A DNA stretch of 64,000 bases from Thelephora terrestris (lineage: Eukaryota; Basidiomycota; Agaricomycetes; Thelephorales; Thelephoraceae): contig WIUZ02000012.1 of the NCBI GenBank assembly GCA_015956445.1, forward strand, positions 1,302,001-1,366,000. The letters run 5' to 3'. The notes under the pieces are model-generated. The model worked only from the letters and a program-made list of their open reading frames with translations, had not been told where the DNA came from and made no database searches. The translations under genes were made by a program, and so were the position numbers. Below, piece by piece: positions 36,101 through 47,221 of the stretch. Each line of letters begins with the position of its first letter. The first letter of the stretch is position 1.

Positions 36101-37415
36101 AGTATGACATCGAGTCACCAACATTCACCACCAAGGATCGCAGTGAGCTCTACATAGCCGAAGATCGTCTTGACCAGCGGTACTGCATGAGTGTTTACTA
36201 CACGACATACGACCTACGACGCGGCAAGGATCGCGTCAACATGAAGAATCGCTCTCACATTATGACCCTTTCACGAGACGGATATCACCCATATGCATAC
36301 GCGCGGGTCCTCGGGATCTTCAGACTCAATGTTCTCCACGGGCCAACCATGTCAGGTGAGACCAGGATGGACGTTCTCTGGGTCCGCTGGTTTAAGATCG
36401 ATGAAACCCACCGAGCCGGCTGGAAGGCAAAGTGATTGTACCGAATCAAGTTTGTCCCGGCCCTCGATGATGGCGCGTTCGGGTTTCTCGACCCTGACGA
36501 CATCATTCGTGGGTCCCACCTCCTCCCAGGCTTCACTCTCGGACGCAGAGTGCCTACCCCAACCGATCCGTCGAGTGCATGGGACCCTAAGGAAGAATCT
36601 GATTGGAAGACATACTATGTCAACCAGTGAGATCCTATTGCGTGTCTATAAAGGGTCCATACTCACTCTCCCGGCAGGTTCGTCGATCGCAATATGTTCC
36701 TGAGATATCGTGGGGGTGGGATCGGACACACGTACATGAGGGAAGTTGAAACAAAACACGAGAACATGTCGCTCAAGCGTACCCACGGAGACTCCCACCC
36801 CAAGCCCCCGGCGTGCAGCAGCAACACGGGCACCAACAACACAATCAATGGCGCTGAGCGGCTCAGGGCTCCCGACCACCCTAGCGCATCAGTCGGCTCG
36901 AAGGTTGGCAGGCCAAACGGCCTCGGAGGTGATTCAAGTTCCGATGACGAAGATTACATACCTCCCAAGACAAGCGGCACAGATGAGGACCCCATGGACT
37001 GCGATGAAGATATTTCAGATTGCGATCGCAACAACAGCCACCATGACGATGACGACGACCGCAACAACTCTGACTGCGACGACGACCACAATGTCAACTC
37101 TGACAACGACTCCAGCGACGGCCACGACAACGACTTGGATGATGATGGTGGGTCCACCGACCCTGATGCAGACTCGGATTTCGAGGAGGTTGTGTCAGAG
37201 GATGGGTATGAGTCCTTCGGTTTGGGTGATCTTTAGCCACGTATTTCACACACAAGTACTATAGTATCTTTGTCTCAAGGTAAACTGTATTTGAATAAAA
37301 CCTGTCTTTTTCTCGAAATATGAGCTACATAACAAAACATATGAAAAGACATATCTGGTACAACTTCAAAGTCAAAAAAATTCCTGCTGCCGCGCGACAA
37401 ATCAACTCGGCTAAT

Positions 37416-37995
37416 TTAACGCCCAGATGCCGCCTCAGCAAGCCGCCTGAGCCTGTTGAGGCGGCTCACGTCTTCAGTTTCCTTGCGGCCCTCCCTTTGG
37501 CTGAGGGGGTCTCCGATGACGTTGAAGAGTTCCACGCCAACGATCTTCATGAGCCGGAAGTACGCTTCCCTGGGGATATGTTAGTCTGGGCGCTCATTAC
37601 ATAAAGAAAAAAACATACCGGTAGTCTTTGCATAAGATGTTGAGTAGCTCGAGCTGGGTCCTCGTGTTGATTATGGCCGCATATCGCGGCTCAGCAACGG
37701 CAACATTTTTTTTAATCTCAATTTCCGCCGCCACGCAGAGCTTGTTGAGGCGGTCCTCAAACTGTTCCGAGATAATGGCCTGGACTCTCGACGTGAAAAC
37801 CTTGGAGACAGCGTCAAAAAAGATAATCCTGATGTGAAGAGAAGTTGCCGGTGTGTCAGGCCGTCACTGATCTAATTGAGTAATTGATCAAACTTACTGT
37901 AATTCTTCGCGAAGCTTGTCGCAGGACCTGAATTCCTCCGCCAGAGTTCCAGGCAACCACTGGAAGGGGGTGGGACGAATTGGATAGGATTGCAT
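37416..37995 (-). CDS. small orphan protein, tandem paralogue 1
   Basis: Three exons in phase: 37898-37995, 37619-37828 and 37416-37569 (153 residues). Exon 1 has TPFQWLPGTLAEEF. Exon 2 has FFDAVSKVFTSRVQAIISEQ, FEDRLNKLCVAAEIEIKKNV and YAAIINTRTQLELL. Exon 3 has EAYFRLMKIVGVELFNVIGD and a charged tail. Intron positions, phases and the 210-nt middle exon are identical to those of the gene at 38244-38840. It is predicted all-helical, with no signal peptide. I do not recognise the family. It lies directly downstream of the transposase, within the proposed element. Confidence 0.65.
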
Positions 37996-38163
37996 GGGCT
38001 CGTTGGTTTTGTAGAGGAAAGGGGACGGCGCTCGGACTTGTATTTGATAGGCTACGATCTCGTGTTTTTTTAATTATATATATTAGTGTGACCGCGTGTG
38101 ACTATGAGTCGGACTATACAGCTGAGGCTGGCAGGGTCGAGTTTGCAGGCGACTGATTTATAT

Positions 38164-38220
38164 TGAAAAAAAAACATACAAAAAACATACAAAAAACATA
38201 CAAAAAACATACAAAAAAAA
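38164..38220. repeat. (ACATACAAAAA)n microsatellite
   Basis: About five head-to-tail copies of an A-rich 11-12 bp unit containing ACATAC lie between the two tandem paralogues. Confidence 0.85.
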
Positions 38221-38243
38221 TTCAGCTAGTCAAAATACCCGGT

Positions 38244-38840
38244 TCATGCGTGCATGGCCGCTGCTTGAGCGAGGAACAAGAACATATCTGCCTCGCTCTC
38301 TTCTTCAGTTGCCTTGCGGTCGTCTTTTTTGTTGAGGCGGTCTCCGGCAACGTCGAAGAACGGCATGCCGATGGCGTTGATGAGCGCCTCGTACGCTCGC
38401 CTAGGAACGTGCCGAGTCAGTCTGGGCAAACTTTACATAAATAAAAAAACTTACAGGTACTGATCGCTTAAGTAATAACTCAGCTCGAGCTGAGTGAAGG
38501 TGTTGATCATCATCGCGTATTCCGGATCGGCGTCTTCCACATTCTCTTTGATGGCGGCTTCCGCCGCCGCGTTGAGCGTGTTGAGGCGTTCTCGGCAATG
38601 TTCCGAGATCAAGGTCCGGACTCTTGGTGTGCAAACCCTGGAGACCGCGTCAAAATAAGTGTTCCTGATGGGAAGCGCTATCAGGTATGACATTCAATTT
38701 AGTAATTGATGGCAGACTCACTGGTGTTGGCCTTGAAGCCTCGCTTGCTCCAGGTATTTTTCCTCCAGGCGGGGGGGCATCCACTGGAAGGGGGAATCGC
38801 GGGTAGGGTGCAAATGAATGGTGAAGGGGAGTCCAGGCAT
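38244..38840 (-). CDS. small orphan protein, tandem paralogue 2
   Basis: Three exons in phase: 38722-38840, 38455-38664 and 38244-38400 (161 residues). Segments parallel paralogue 1: SPFQWMPPRLEEKYLEQ, YFDAVSRVCTPRVRTLISEH, CRERLNTLNAAAEAAIKENV, YAMMINTFTQLELSYYL, RRAYEALINAIGMPFFDVAG and then DRLNKKDD with an acidic tail. The two proteins diverge widely in sequence but keep gene structure, so the duplication is old or fast-evolving under constraint on the framework. Function unknown. Confidence 0.65.
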
Positions 38841-38983
38841 TTTTGTAGGGGAAAGGGGAAGGCGGTCGCACTCAGGCTTGTGTTGGTATCTCATGTTTTA
38901 TTAATTATATATGTGTGACTACGCGTGACCTACTACTGTACAGCTGAGGCCCGATCGTCCTCGCCTGCGAATGTCTGCAGGGC

Positions 38984-39180
38984 GTGCGCCAGATCTCACA
39001 TGATCTGGGCCGTCAAAACCTCCGGTCACAGTTGAGTCACACTCAGGGTCGAACCAGTCCCTCGTCGGATCAAGATCTGCGGGGCGCACGCAACATCTTG
39101 GTTCGTCTGGCCTGATCTGGCCCGGCATTGGCCGTATTGCCAGATCCGGCTGGGACAAGTTTGCTGATGTTATCAGCGCC
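38984..39180. repeat. right subterminal motif cluster
   Basis: It contains CCAGATCT (near 38990), GATCTGGG (near 39003), AAGATCTGC (near 39073), GATCTGGC (near 39113), CCAGATCC (39140-39147) and the palindrome GCTGATGTTATCAGC (39163-39177). The motif set mirrors 27154-27390. Confidence 0.5.
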
Positions 39181-39769
39181 GTCGGCATAGTGCTAATCGG
39201 TAATCCATGTTTACGTTACTTATCCAGCCCAAAGTCCCCTTCTCCCAACTTGATTCTCCGAATGTCTGCCTACGTCCCAGTGAATCTGCGAAGATGTATT
39301 GTCCAACCAAACGAACGTCAGTGTGAAGTCCCCGCGCCAAAGGCCCTTGCACGTCGTCGAAACTCGTTCACGTTTGTGGGAGGTGCGGTCATTATGTATC
39401 CGTGTCTGCGTGGTTGTCGCGTAGGTCGATGCACTTGATTCCCGTTGCGAATGAATCCAGCTCACCCACGTTTCGCCGGTGGATATTTCCCGCCCCGTAA
39501 ATATGGATAATTGCGAATGCCGCACGACAATTAGATTCAATAACATGAAATGAATTCAGTCCGTCGCGACAGCGGTGTGATGATATCCTACAATGTTTGA
39601 GACTTACATCGCCCGGTAGTAAAGCCCGCCTCCCCTTCTCGACGACGTTCCATCGGGGGGTCTCTTTCCAGTATTCCATACCTTCCCCCCTCCGATAATT
39701 CCATAATCCGTCGCGTCCGTTTGTCTCCCCGGGCTGTATCCCGAAAAAGTGACGCCTCTTGGCCGTTGC

Positions 39770-40528
39770 TCAATCCTGATAGTCATATGTTTTGTCCCAG
39801 TCGTGGACCCACTCCGGTTTGAGTTTGAGCCACTGGATACGTCCCGATCAATACTTTTGCGCGTAGGTTGACCGTGAAGTGGTTTCACATACCATGAAAT
39901 CCTTCGGGGAGTGATTGACCCAATACTCTAGCCACCATTCTATTTCCTTGGATCCACCAAATGCCCCGTTGAGAGCATCGACCATCACCGTGAAGGGTTC
40001 GCGATAGTCGAGCCCGTCAGGAATTTGGTAGTTGTTCACCAGGCTGAGCATCCAAGGCCGCCCTTTCACATCACACACGTTGACTGCGACACGATGTAAG
40101 GGATACGAGGAGTCCGGTCCGGTGAAACCGCACATTTCAGAAAGGTGACCCGCAACCGTGAAGTATACATCGGTGCCACAGTCCTCTGGGACGGTTAGAC
40201 CGAGGTGCCTGGCGAAGTGGAAGACTTCCTCAAGGGTGAGAGGGACGCCAAGGTAGAACATAGGTGGAAACCAGCGCAGCATGCCCATTGGAACGTATTG
40301 TGGAGGGAGAGAGATTGAATCCCAGGGCTGGCGGCTCAAAATGTAGTCCCGTGTAAGGGTCTGATGATGGGTGAGCGCGGAACGAAGTTCCGATAACTTA
40401 TGTATCCTCACCGTTGGCGAAAAGATCAATTTACCATTACTGTGGGTGAACTCAGGCGAACGTCTGCCAGAGATGTCGAGCTGGTTAACGCGGGTGTTAA
40501 GGTTGTCCACTGTAGTTTGGGACGACAT
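39770..40528 (-). CDS. orphan aromatic-rich protein
   Basis: Two exons, 39893-40528 and 39770-39832, joined across a 60-nt phase-0 intron, give 232 residues. I do not recognise it. Features: LDISGRRSPEFTHSNGKLIF, SLPPQYVPMGMLRWFPPMFY, a helix EEVFHFARHLGLTVPEDCG, HRVAVNVCDVKGRPWMLSLV, EWWLEYWVNHSPKDFM, and a second exon dense in Trp/Tyr (WLKLKPEWVHDWDKTYDY). It looks globular and cytosolic, without a signal peptide or a transmembrane segment. It sits just outside the proposed transposon block. Confidence 0.6.
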
Positions 40529-40845
40529 TGTGGCGAAAGTCGCATCCTTTCAGTTTCACGGAAGGAAGTGGTCACGTGTCAAATCCTGTCCACCTAATTA
40601 CAGTATTACTATTCGACAATATTAGGACGTGCTATTGTCACTTGCTGTCAAACGTTGGTCACCTTTCTGTGCGCATTTTTGGCGTCACTGGAGTCGCGAA
40701 TGTGCACAGCCAGCGAGGTATAAAAAATTAACTGAACAGAGCACAAATGAAAATGGTGGTACAGTACAATAAACGAATCCAGTACGCGTCCGATCGGGAA
40801 TAAATCGACGTCAAAGCACTTATGTACGCGGGTCAATGGCTAAGA
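40529..40845. other. intergenic, nothing recognised
   Basis: This is the upstream side of the orphan at 39770-40528 and the 3' side of the Hpc2 gene. No coding evidence. Confidence 0.5.
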
Positions 40846-42992
40846 TTAATCGCCATCCTCCATCGACTCCTTCTCGAGTTTTTTCTTCATCGAACTCACT
40901 GATCGTCAGGTTATTAACGCGCCGAGTTGCAGCAAAAAATCAGCATTCACCTTCTCTCGAGATCTGCCCGGAAGATATCCAACCCTGGGGGAACGCCTGT
41001 ACGATCTAAGCAACAAATGAGTTGTGTGAATGTGGTGTCTGGGGTGAACGCACCTTCTGGTAGAGGCTTTTCCTAACGCCCTGTTCGCTGACACTTTGGC
41101 CGGTCCCCTCCAGTGTGCTGGGACCGAATTTTAGATGCTCGTCCCTCCTAATCACTGAGGCGATACTCACTTCCGTTCGTTCTCGATCCTACAACATTCA
41201 TTGCTTAGGCAGACCAATTGCCAGATTATGGACTTCATTGGTTCGGTCAGTCGGTATTTCTTTGCTGGGGGGTGGGCTTCCTTCGCATTCGCTTTGGGAG
41301 CCGTATCTTCGGCGCCACTGGCCGCCGTCTCGTCCCCAGCGTGAGGGGCGGCGAAGCTCCCGTTAGCGGCTGCATCTCCGGACACCGACCCGGCTTCAGT
41401 GTTCTCTGCCTTGAGTTTTTCTTGTCGCTTCTCTAAGGAAGAGGGATAAATTGAGGCGGTGAACAGACCAGGAAATAAATACCCCAGATAGCGAGATTCT
41501 TCTCCCATTCTTCCTGGGCTTTAGAAAAGCCGTCCTTCGTCAGTTCGGCCAATTCAGAGAGCAATTCGTTTTGCCGTTCCGTAAGGATGTTTATATGATC
41601 CTTCCAAATCAGACGTTTGATAAGTTTCTATGAGAATCTGTGAGTGCGCAACAAAATGGGTCAGAGGAATCATTTACACTAAGTGTGTACCTGTTGTAAG
41701 GGAATATTTTGGGCATGAGGTTGAAGAAATTTTCGTCGTATTCGCCAAGGACGACCGCTTTGAGGGCTACTTGAGCTAACATAGGTTTGAGACCTGGAGG
41801 AAATTTCCCCTTGACCCAGGATTCTGGCAGATGGATTGGTACGGCGTCGAACGGAGTGACAAGGTTGTACTCACCGTTGGCGATTGCGGCCTTTAACGAC
41901 TCAACCATCTGTTCGAGTTCTGGGTGGAAGGGGTGGACGTCTGTCCGCCTCTTCTTTACCGCCTCACTATGGTCCTCAGCAGATTTCCTCTTCTTATCAT
42001 CTTCTTCCGCGCCGTTTGACAAGTCTTTGGCAGCCCCTGTCGATCCGACGGTGGCCAAAACTCCAGCAGGGCTCAGCAAATTGACTTTCTTGCTCTTGGG
42101 TTTTCTCGTTGATCTAGGAAGTAGATTAGCATCGCGTCACGGCTGATTCTGTGAACTGAGGTTACACACTTGTCTTTAAGAAGCGCAACCTCGCCGCTCG
42201 ATACGTAGAAACCTTGTTGTTTCGTTTGCGCAAAGAACGTCCGCTCATCCATCGGGAGTTCAGAATCGTCGATAAAGGGGTCAGATGTGTCGTAGTATTC
42301 CATCGCAGCATTCCTTCGCTGTTTATAGGATACATAATTAGAAGAACCCCAAGTGGACCGGAGGGAATGTACACATACTCTCCTCTTCTTGGGCTGTGGT
42401 TTTCCCTCGTCTCCGCCTTCTGCCTCTCCCTCGCTGTCACTGGAGTCTCGTTTAACGGGTTCTGGTGTCGGAGGACGTTGATCAGTCTCCTTCGTCAGGG
42501 AGGAGAGGTTGACCTCATAGTTGTTGGGACCGCCGAGTTTTATTTCGAGGCGGATCGTCCGTAACGGTGGTCGCGTGGGAGGAGGCGGAGGTGATGGAGA
42601 TGGCGAACGGGCGTGCCTTGACGACTTGGGTTTAGCGCTGAGGGAAGTGGAGGGAGGGCAGTCCTGTTTCGACTTTGAATCAGGTTTATTCGTTTCGCCG
42701 GAGGAAGCGTCGGCAGAGTCATTGTCAGTTGCGGCAGACTTTGGAGTTGGAACAGAGTCTGTTGAAGAGGAAGTGGTGAGGCGGAGGGGTGCGCACCGTT
42801 GGCGTAGAGAGGGGAATTACCGTTTTGGCCTGGAGAGGGGTAGCCAAGCTCTGGGAGAGTGTCAGTCGTTGAGCTGTTTTCTCCCTCTGCGGTCGACATC
42901 AAGTCGCGTTCACTGGGAGCGTCAACGGGGAGGATGAGGGGGAGGGGAGGGGGGGAGGGGAGAAAGTCGCCCAATAAGGAAAGTTCAGACAT
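40846..42992 (-). CDS. HPC2: HIR histone-chaperone complex subunit Hpc2/ubinuclein
   Basis: Nine exons close in phase: 42821-42992, 42379-42758, 42170-42318, 41678-42113, 41483-41627, 41171-41432, 41054-41117, 40951-41005 and 40846-40898 (571 residues). After a Pro/Ser-rich N-terminus comes the Hpc2-related (HRD/HUN) domain, EYYDTSDPFIDDSELPMDER followed by FFAQTKQQGFYVSSGEVALL. Next is the ubinuclein middle region: WVKGKFPPGLKPMLAQVAL, FFNLMPKIFPYNRYTLSKLI, KKYRLTEPMKSIIWQLVCLS and EQGVRKSLYQK, ending IVQAFPQGWISSGQISREVS. Hpc2/ubinuclein binds histone H3.3/H3-H4 within the HIR/HIRA complex for replication-independent nucleosome assembly and silencing. Both signature regions are intact. Confidence 0.93.
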
Positions 42993-43212
42993 TCTTGACC
43001 ATTGCCACATTATTTTTTCTCATCTCCAAACACTTTCGAAACCATCGGTGCTTAGGTACTTTGTTCCGTCGTCCCGTTCCGTCGCTCCCATTCGCTCGGC
43101 ATTCCCCATCATCCATCGGTATTTGCCGAAAACTAAAGTTGCGTAGCGCCGTATCCAAACCCGGATCCTTCCAACCCCCGAGCCACCATTGTGAATTGGT
43201 TCGCCGCCTCCC

Positions 43213-46200
43213 TCACACGCTTCGTGCTTCCCTTTGAACTCCTTCACAAATCGTTCAGTTCAAGTTCCAAAGAAGGTGGTGGACACTCAACTGCGTTAGT
43301 GCGGTCAAGAATTTCTCCTTCGTCCCACCATCCGCCTTGCATTGTACGAAGTCGCTCTGAGAAGCGGGCACATGTGAGCACAGGCCGAGATTCTTCTGCG
43401 TGACTAACCCCGAATAGAACATCGCGGGCCCAGATCCTACTATCCCCAGGCACTCTCGTGAGGAGCGAGACAAGGAGCGTGATCAGGTTCTGGATCACAG
43501 AACGGGGTGCCACCCCCGCCAATCCACACAGGATCCCACGCATGATCCCACGACCGAAATTACTTGTCAACGTTGACCTTGCCTCAGAAAGTTCATCCTG
43601 GCTTGAGGTCTTGTTCAAAATTGCAGACTGTGATCATATTTTAGTTTATGTTCTGAAACGAGGCATAGGTATAACTGACGATGAAACCACAGCCTGAGAC
43701 CATCGAATACCTCTCTTGCAGTCCAAGCGAAGCAATCGAACACTGCATCAGGGAGTTGAAGAGCTCTGGAGGCAGGTGGTAGAATGAAGCGACAAAATGG
43801 TTCGCAAACTGCGCAGCGGATGAAATTCTGCAAAATGTTGGCACAGCGTAACGCTCACAGACTCCATACAAGAAAAGAATCCTTGCACTACGTCCGGGTT
43901 CTAGCTCAACGGTTCAGAGTGTGGGGTGGTGGGTGAGATCATGTGACCTACCTCCTCCATCACTCCTGGTCGGCCGAGGAATATCAACGAATCCTGTAAT
44001 AACCCGGGCAAAATATGCGATATCACCACCTGCGCCCCTTCGTTCGTCGTCTTGAACCTTGGAGGTAGCAACGATGGGGGATCCAGCTGAATGACGAGCA
44101 TGCTGACCAAGGACAACCACGCGCCAGTCAGTTGTTTGCGCGCAGCCAGACACACAGTTTTCAACAGTGGACCAGAGGGCAAAGAAATCAACGTCATGTC
44201 CGACGGCAACGAAGTCATTGCCTTGATAAATTCACTAAGAGTCTGAACAGGGTGAGCAAGTGATCACGGAGCGTGTATGGAACGCCTACATCTCCAACGC
44301 TGGCATCGGTAGACCAAAGCTCAACGGTTAAGGTGATTGCTTGCATCAGCAGGTCGCGCAGGCCAGTCATTCTTGCATCCTCCCGAGCCCTACCTAGCCT
44401 TTCCGTCTCTTCCAGTGCCTCCGCAGAGTCATCAATCGCCAGGAGCGAATCAGATACGCGCGTTAGACCCTTTGCAACCCCAGTCAAAGCCTGAAGTTGT
44501 TGAATGGCGAGATGCCTCGCGTCTTCCGGAAGCTGTGATACCGTCAGCTTACGTGCATGTCAACTTTGTGGAGCTTACACGGGGGGACATGTGGAGTGCC
44601 TCGAACAACCTCGTGACGATAGGGTTCACGATTGTCTTGAAAAAATCAATGCAAGCTTCTCGTTTGGTGAACCGGAACAAACCCCCACCTCCACGGGTAC
44701 GATCTCATCATCTGGTGGCAGGGCCTGAATTACGCTAGAGATTGACTGCAGAACTTTAGATCGTTCGGTATCCTAGATTTATCGGTCAACAGGAGGGTGA
44801 GGTGATCGACTCAACACTCACTGGAATATTCACAAGGCTCGCGTGGAGGGTGCCAAAAGCATGTAGGTGAGGGGCTAAAGCCGTGCGGTTCGCATCACAA
44901 AGGCTCCTGAGAGCGTTAGCAGCCGATAGGCATAGGGACGGCTCAGATAATGCTTCGGCAACGTATTGAATCGAATTCATCAATAGCGACGGGCTGTTTA
45001 TAGCGCCTTGCGGTTGGGTAGTGAACCAAGACGCATAGGAACCTACAGTCATGAGATCGATGATGCGTAAAGCGACACAAATTGTTACCTATCAGTACAA
45101 CTGCCGTTCTCCGCACGCGAGGGGACCCGCTCCTTGGGAACAACCCAAGGACCTCAGTGCTGAAGAGCCGTCCAAGCTCCGCGTGATCTTCGATCGGAGA
45201 TGCCTCCTGGATGGACATCAAACAATGCAAGGTCGCCTCTATTTCCTTGAGAATCATCCAGTTAGCTGATTTACGACATTGGGGTGGGTCCACATACATC
45301 CCAACCCCTTTGGTCCGGTCCCGCTTGAAGGCGCTCAATGACATCACCGACGTAGTAGTTCGTGAGGTCAGACCTCAGGATGTAATAACTTATCATAATT
45401 GGATGGTGTTATAGCAAAGCGTGAGGCGGGCATACTCACGCATTGATCAATGTATCCCCGATGTCGCGTCGATATCTATGCCAAGGTCAGTCTCCTATGG
45501 ATCGGCTGAACGATGAACGAACACTTGGAATTTTTCGCATTGGTCTGTATGCCGAGGTAAGATATATTGCAATTGAGGGAGAAGATACTCACCTTTCGGC
45601 CATGAGCTGTCGCTGGGCCAGACGACCTTTCTTCGCAACACCTGAACTAGTTCAAGATACAACGCCTGCGTGACGGTAGCTTGCTCCCCCTCCAATCCCG
45701 ATGGGCCTGTTCCGTCCTCGTCAAAGTCTGGGTGGTAATCTGCCGTCCAGAGCGACTCCTGAAACAAGTACCAAAATGCCAAGGTCATTTCGCTTTCGTC
45801 CTCGTCAAGGCCGGCGTATCCGGGCAGCCCAGTGTATGACAAGAGCAGGCGCAAATACGCTTGAACCAGATATGACTTCGTGAGTCCCGAAGGAGAGACC
45901 GTTGCTCTAGAAGTGATGTTTGTGGCGAAGTACGATGTGGACTGCTCCCCCAACGCAACAAGAAGTTTGCAGAAAGAGTGGGAAACTGGATCAACAAATC
46001 CCCCTGGTGGATTGGTTAGCACCACCGCATGTACATACTACAGTGGTCTTACTCTGGATGGAGCCCCCAATTATGATGCCACCCCATTTCTCAATCAAAA
46101 TTAACAAGGGTTCGGTGAGGCTCTTGGAACCCGATCCATCATAAAATGGGGGGTGCGTCATCAGTTCCTGCAGTGCGTCGGAAGCAGGGACGAATAAGGA

Positions 46201-47221
46201 TTCGTTGAAAACGGGTGGGGGTCCAGAGGACGGTTCCAGGAGAGATATCAAAGCAGGGATTGCGGGAGTTATGTCGCTAGGGGTATGGTGTTCTGCAAAT
46301 AGTTTAAACGAGATTCTGCTTGAAGTACCTTGCAGGAATAGAGGGCATCCAAGCCGCGAAACATCGTAGCGCGGATTCAAATTGTTGCGAAGGAAGTCTA
46401 GATAGTTGTTCAATGGTAGACATGACCGCTTGCATCACGACTGGAACGGCATCGGAGATAGACTCTTTCAGCGCAGATCTGTTGATGCGCGTGAGAATGG
46501 GTGTGGTATCAGCACAGTGTGCACCCACTTCTGGTTTGGTAAGAGTTCTGTAGTTTCCGCTTCTTCAGCAACTATGGCCAGGAAGTCCAGGATGTTACCC
46601 GTAGAGATATTTCTCTCCGAGAAGTGGTTTATGCAAAAGACGATCCAGTTTTGCCACGCCAGAGGTCGATTTACGGACAATTTCAAAGCAATAGCCGTAA
46701 TCTGAAGAGGTTAACACTTTGATGAGGAGAGGAAATCGGGCCGCTCACTGCAACGAAAAGTTTCCGCAGGACCGATCTACCCTGCCCTGCGAGCATGGAG
46801 TAGGTGGCGAGGTCCAAGACCAGATCGCGAAGTCGTAGTAGATCCCCCTGGGGTAAGGCCTCCCTAGAAGAACGTAAAATAAAGATTCGGCTCAACAAGG
46901 GCTTGGAAGACGTGCCAGTCCCTTGTTATCTTGACTTGGATGGTATGAGCGCCGAAGAACTGAACATTGGGGTCGGGATGCTGAAGGAAAGGAATCACGA
47001 GGCCCCAAGCTTCCGGACGTTTCTGAACTTCAAAAAGCTCCACTTGTAAGCGTCTTTGGTCTTCTACGGATAGGTTCATTGTTGGAGAGTAAGCCTGCAA
47101 GATCAACTGCGAAAGAGTCAGTCGGTGGCTGTCAGATGGTGGAAGCGAGTCCACGAAGAACCTGGGCTGCGGTGTCGACATCGCCGGAGGATAGGGTGGG
47201 AACCACGCCTCTTCCATCCAT
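43213..47221 (-). CDS. importin-beta family karyopherin, importin-13/Kap122 type
   Basis: Start ATG at 47221. Exon 1 ends at the CAG before 47160 and joins in phase to LILQAYSPTMNLSVEDQRRL, ELFEVQKRPEAWGLVIPFLQ and HPDPNVQFFGAHTIQVKITR, the N-terminal HEAT repeats that bind Ran-GTP in this family. Further exons spread to about 43.3 kb, with helical HEAT-like segments such as LSVNRPLAWQNWIVFCINHF (46.6 kb), YLDFLRNNLNPRYDVSRLGC (46.4 kb) and NDIRKSLLPDLL-like stretches. Near the end lie GIMRGILCGLAGVAPRSVIQ and GTKEKFLTALTQL. The protein moves cargo (in importin-13, both import and export; cargoes include eIF1A and Mago-Y14) through the nuclear pore. I did not resolve every exon. The stop is either 43213 (with a last 45-nt intron) or 43255. 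Confidence 0.8.

Larger units (their letters stand above)
30427..37236 (+). pseudogene. Plavaka-type transposase, one in-frame stop
   Basis: Exon 1 (30427-30678) encodes a zinc finger (CYEGDCASSQ...GLRTHHNRCH) and a basic coiled coil. After a 2480-nt intron, exons 33159-34229, 34291-34517, 34566-34803, 34859-35016, 35070-35175 and onward give the Plavaka core: LLLAWMTTGLGSTPAGVNSL, FGNASLWPVYLFLGNISKYI followed by RSKPTAFAAHHVAYIPT, DLLHDWELGVGKSVCAHNIR, RQVPTFGRDTIRKFGGNVS, THSHTI-type CHLRMHT region (WHAYAKLRMHTSHTI), FNLKTYKIHALGDYADHI and GELEHCRVKRFYKRTNKVQF. The C-terminal block has GAFGFLDPDDIIRGSHLLP and MFLRYRGGGIGH, followed by an Asp/Asn-rich tail. A TGA at 36433-36435 interrupts the frame between GWKAK and LYRIKF. 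This may be a recently inactivated copy. Confidence 0.8.
27154..39180. mobile_element. candidate composite Plavaka-type DNA transposon block
   Basis: Both ends carry the same kind of sequence. The left end reads CATCAGCA, then 15 nt, then GATCTGG. The right end, read on the minus strand, reads CATCAGCA, then 15 nt, then GATCTGG. Within the bounds are a Plavaka-like transposase gene, a DUF6698-type gene, two tandem small genes and a nested antisense gene. No target-site duplication could be confirmed by eye, so the exact ends are a proposal. Confidence 0.4.
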
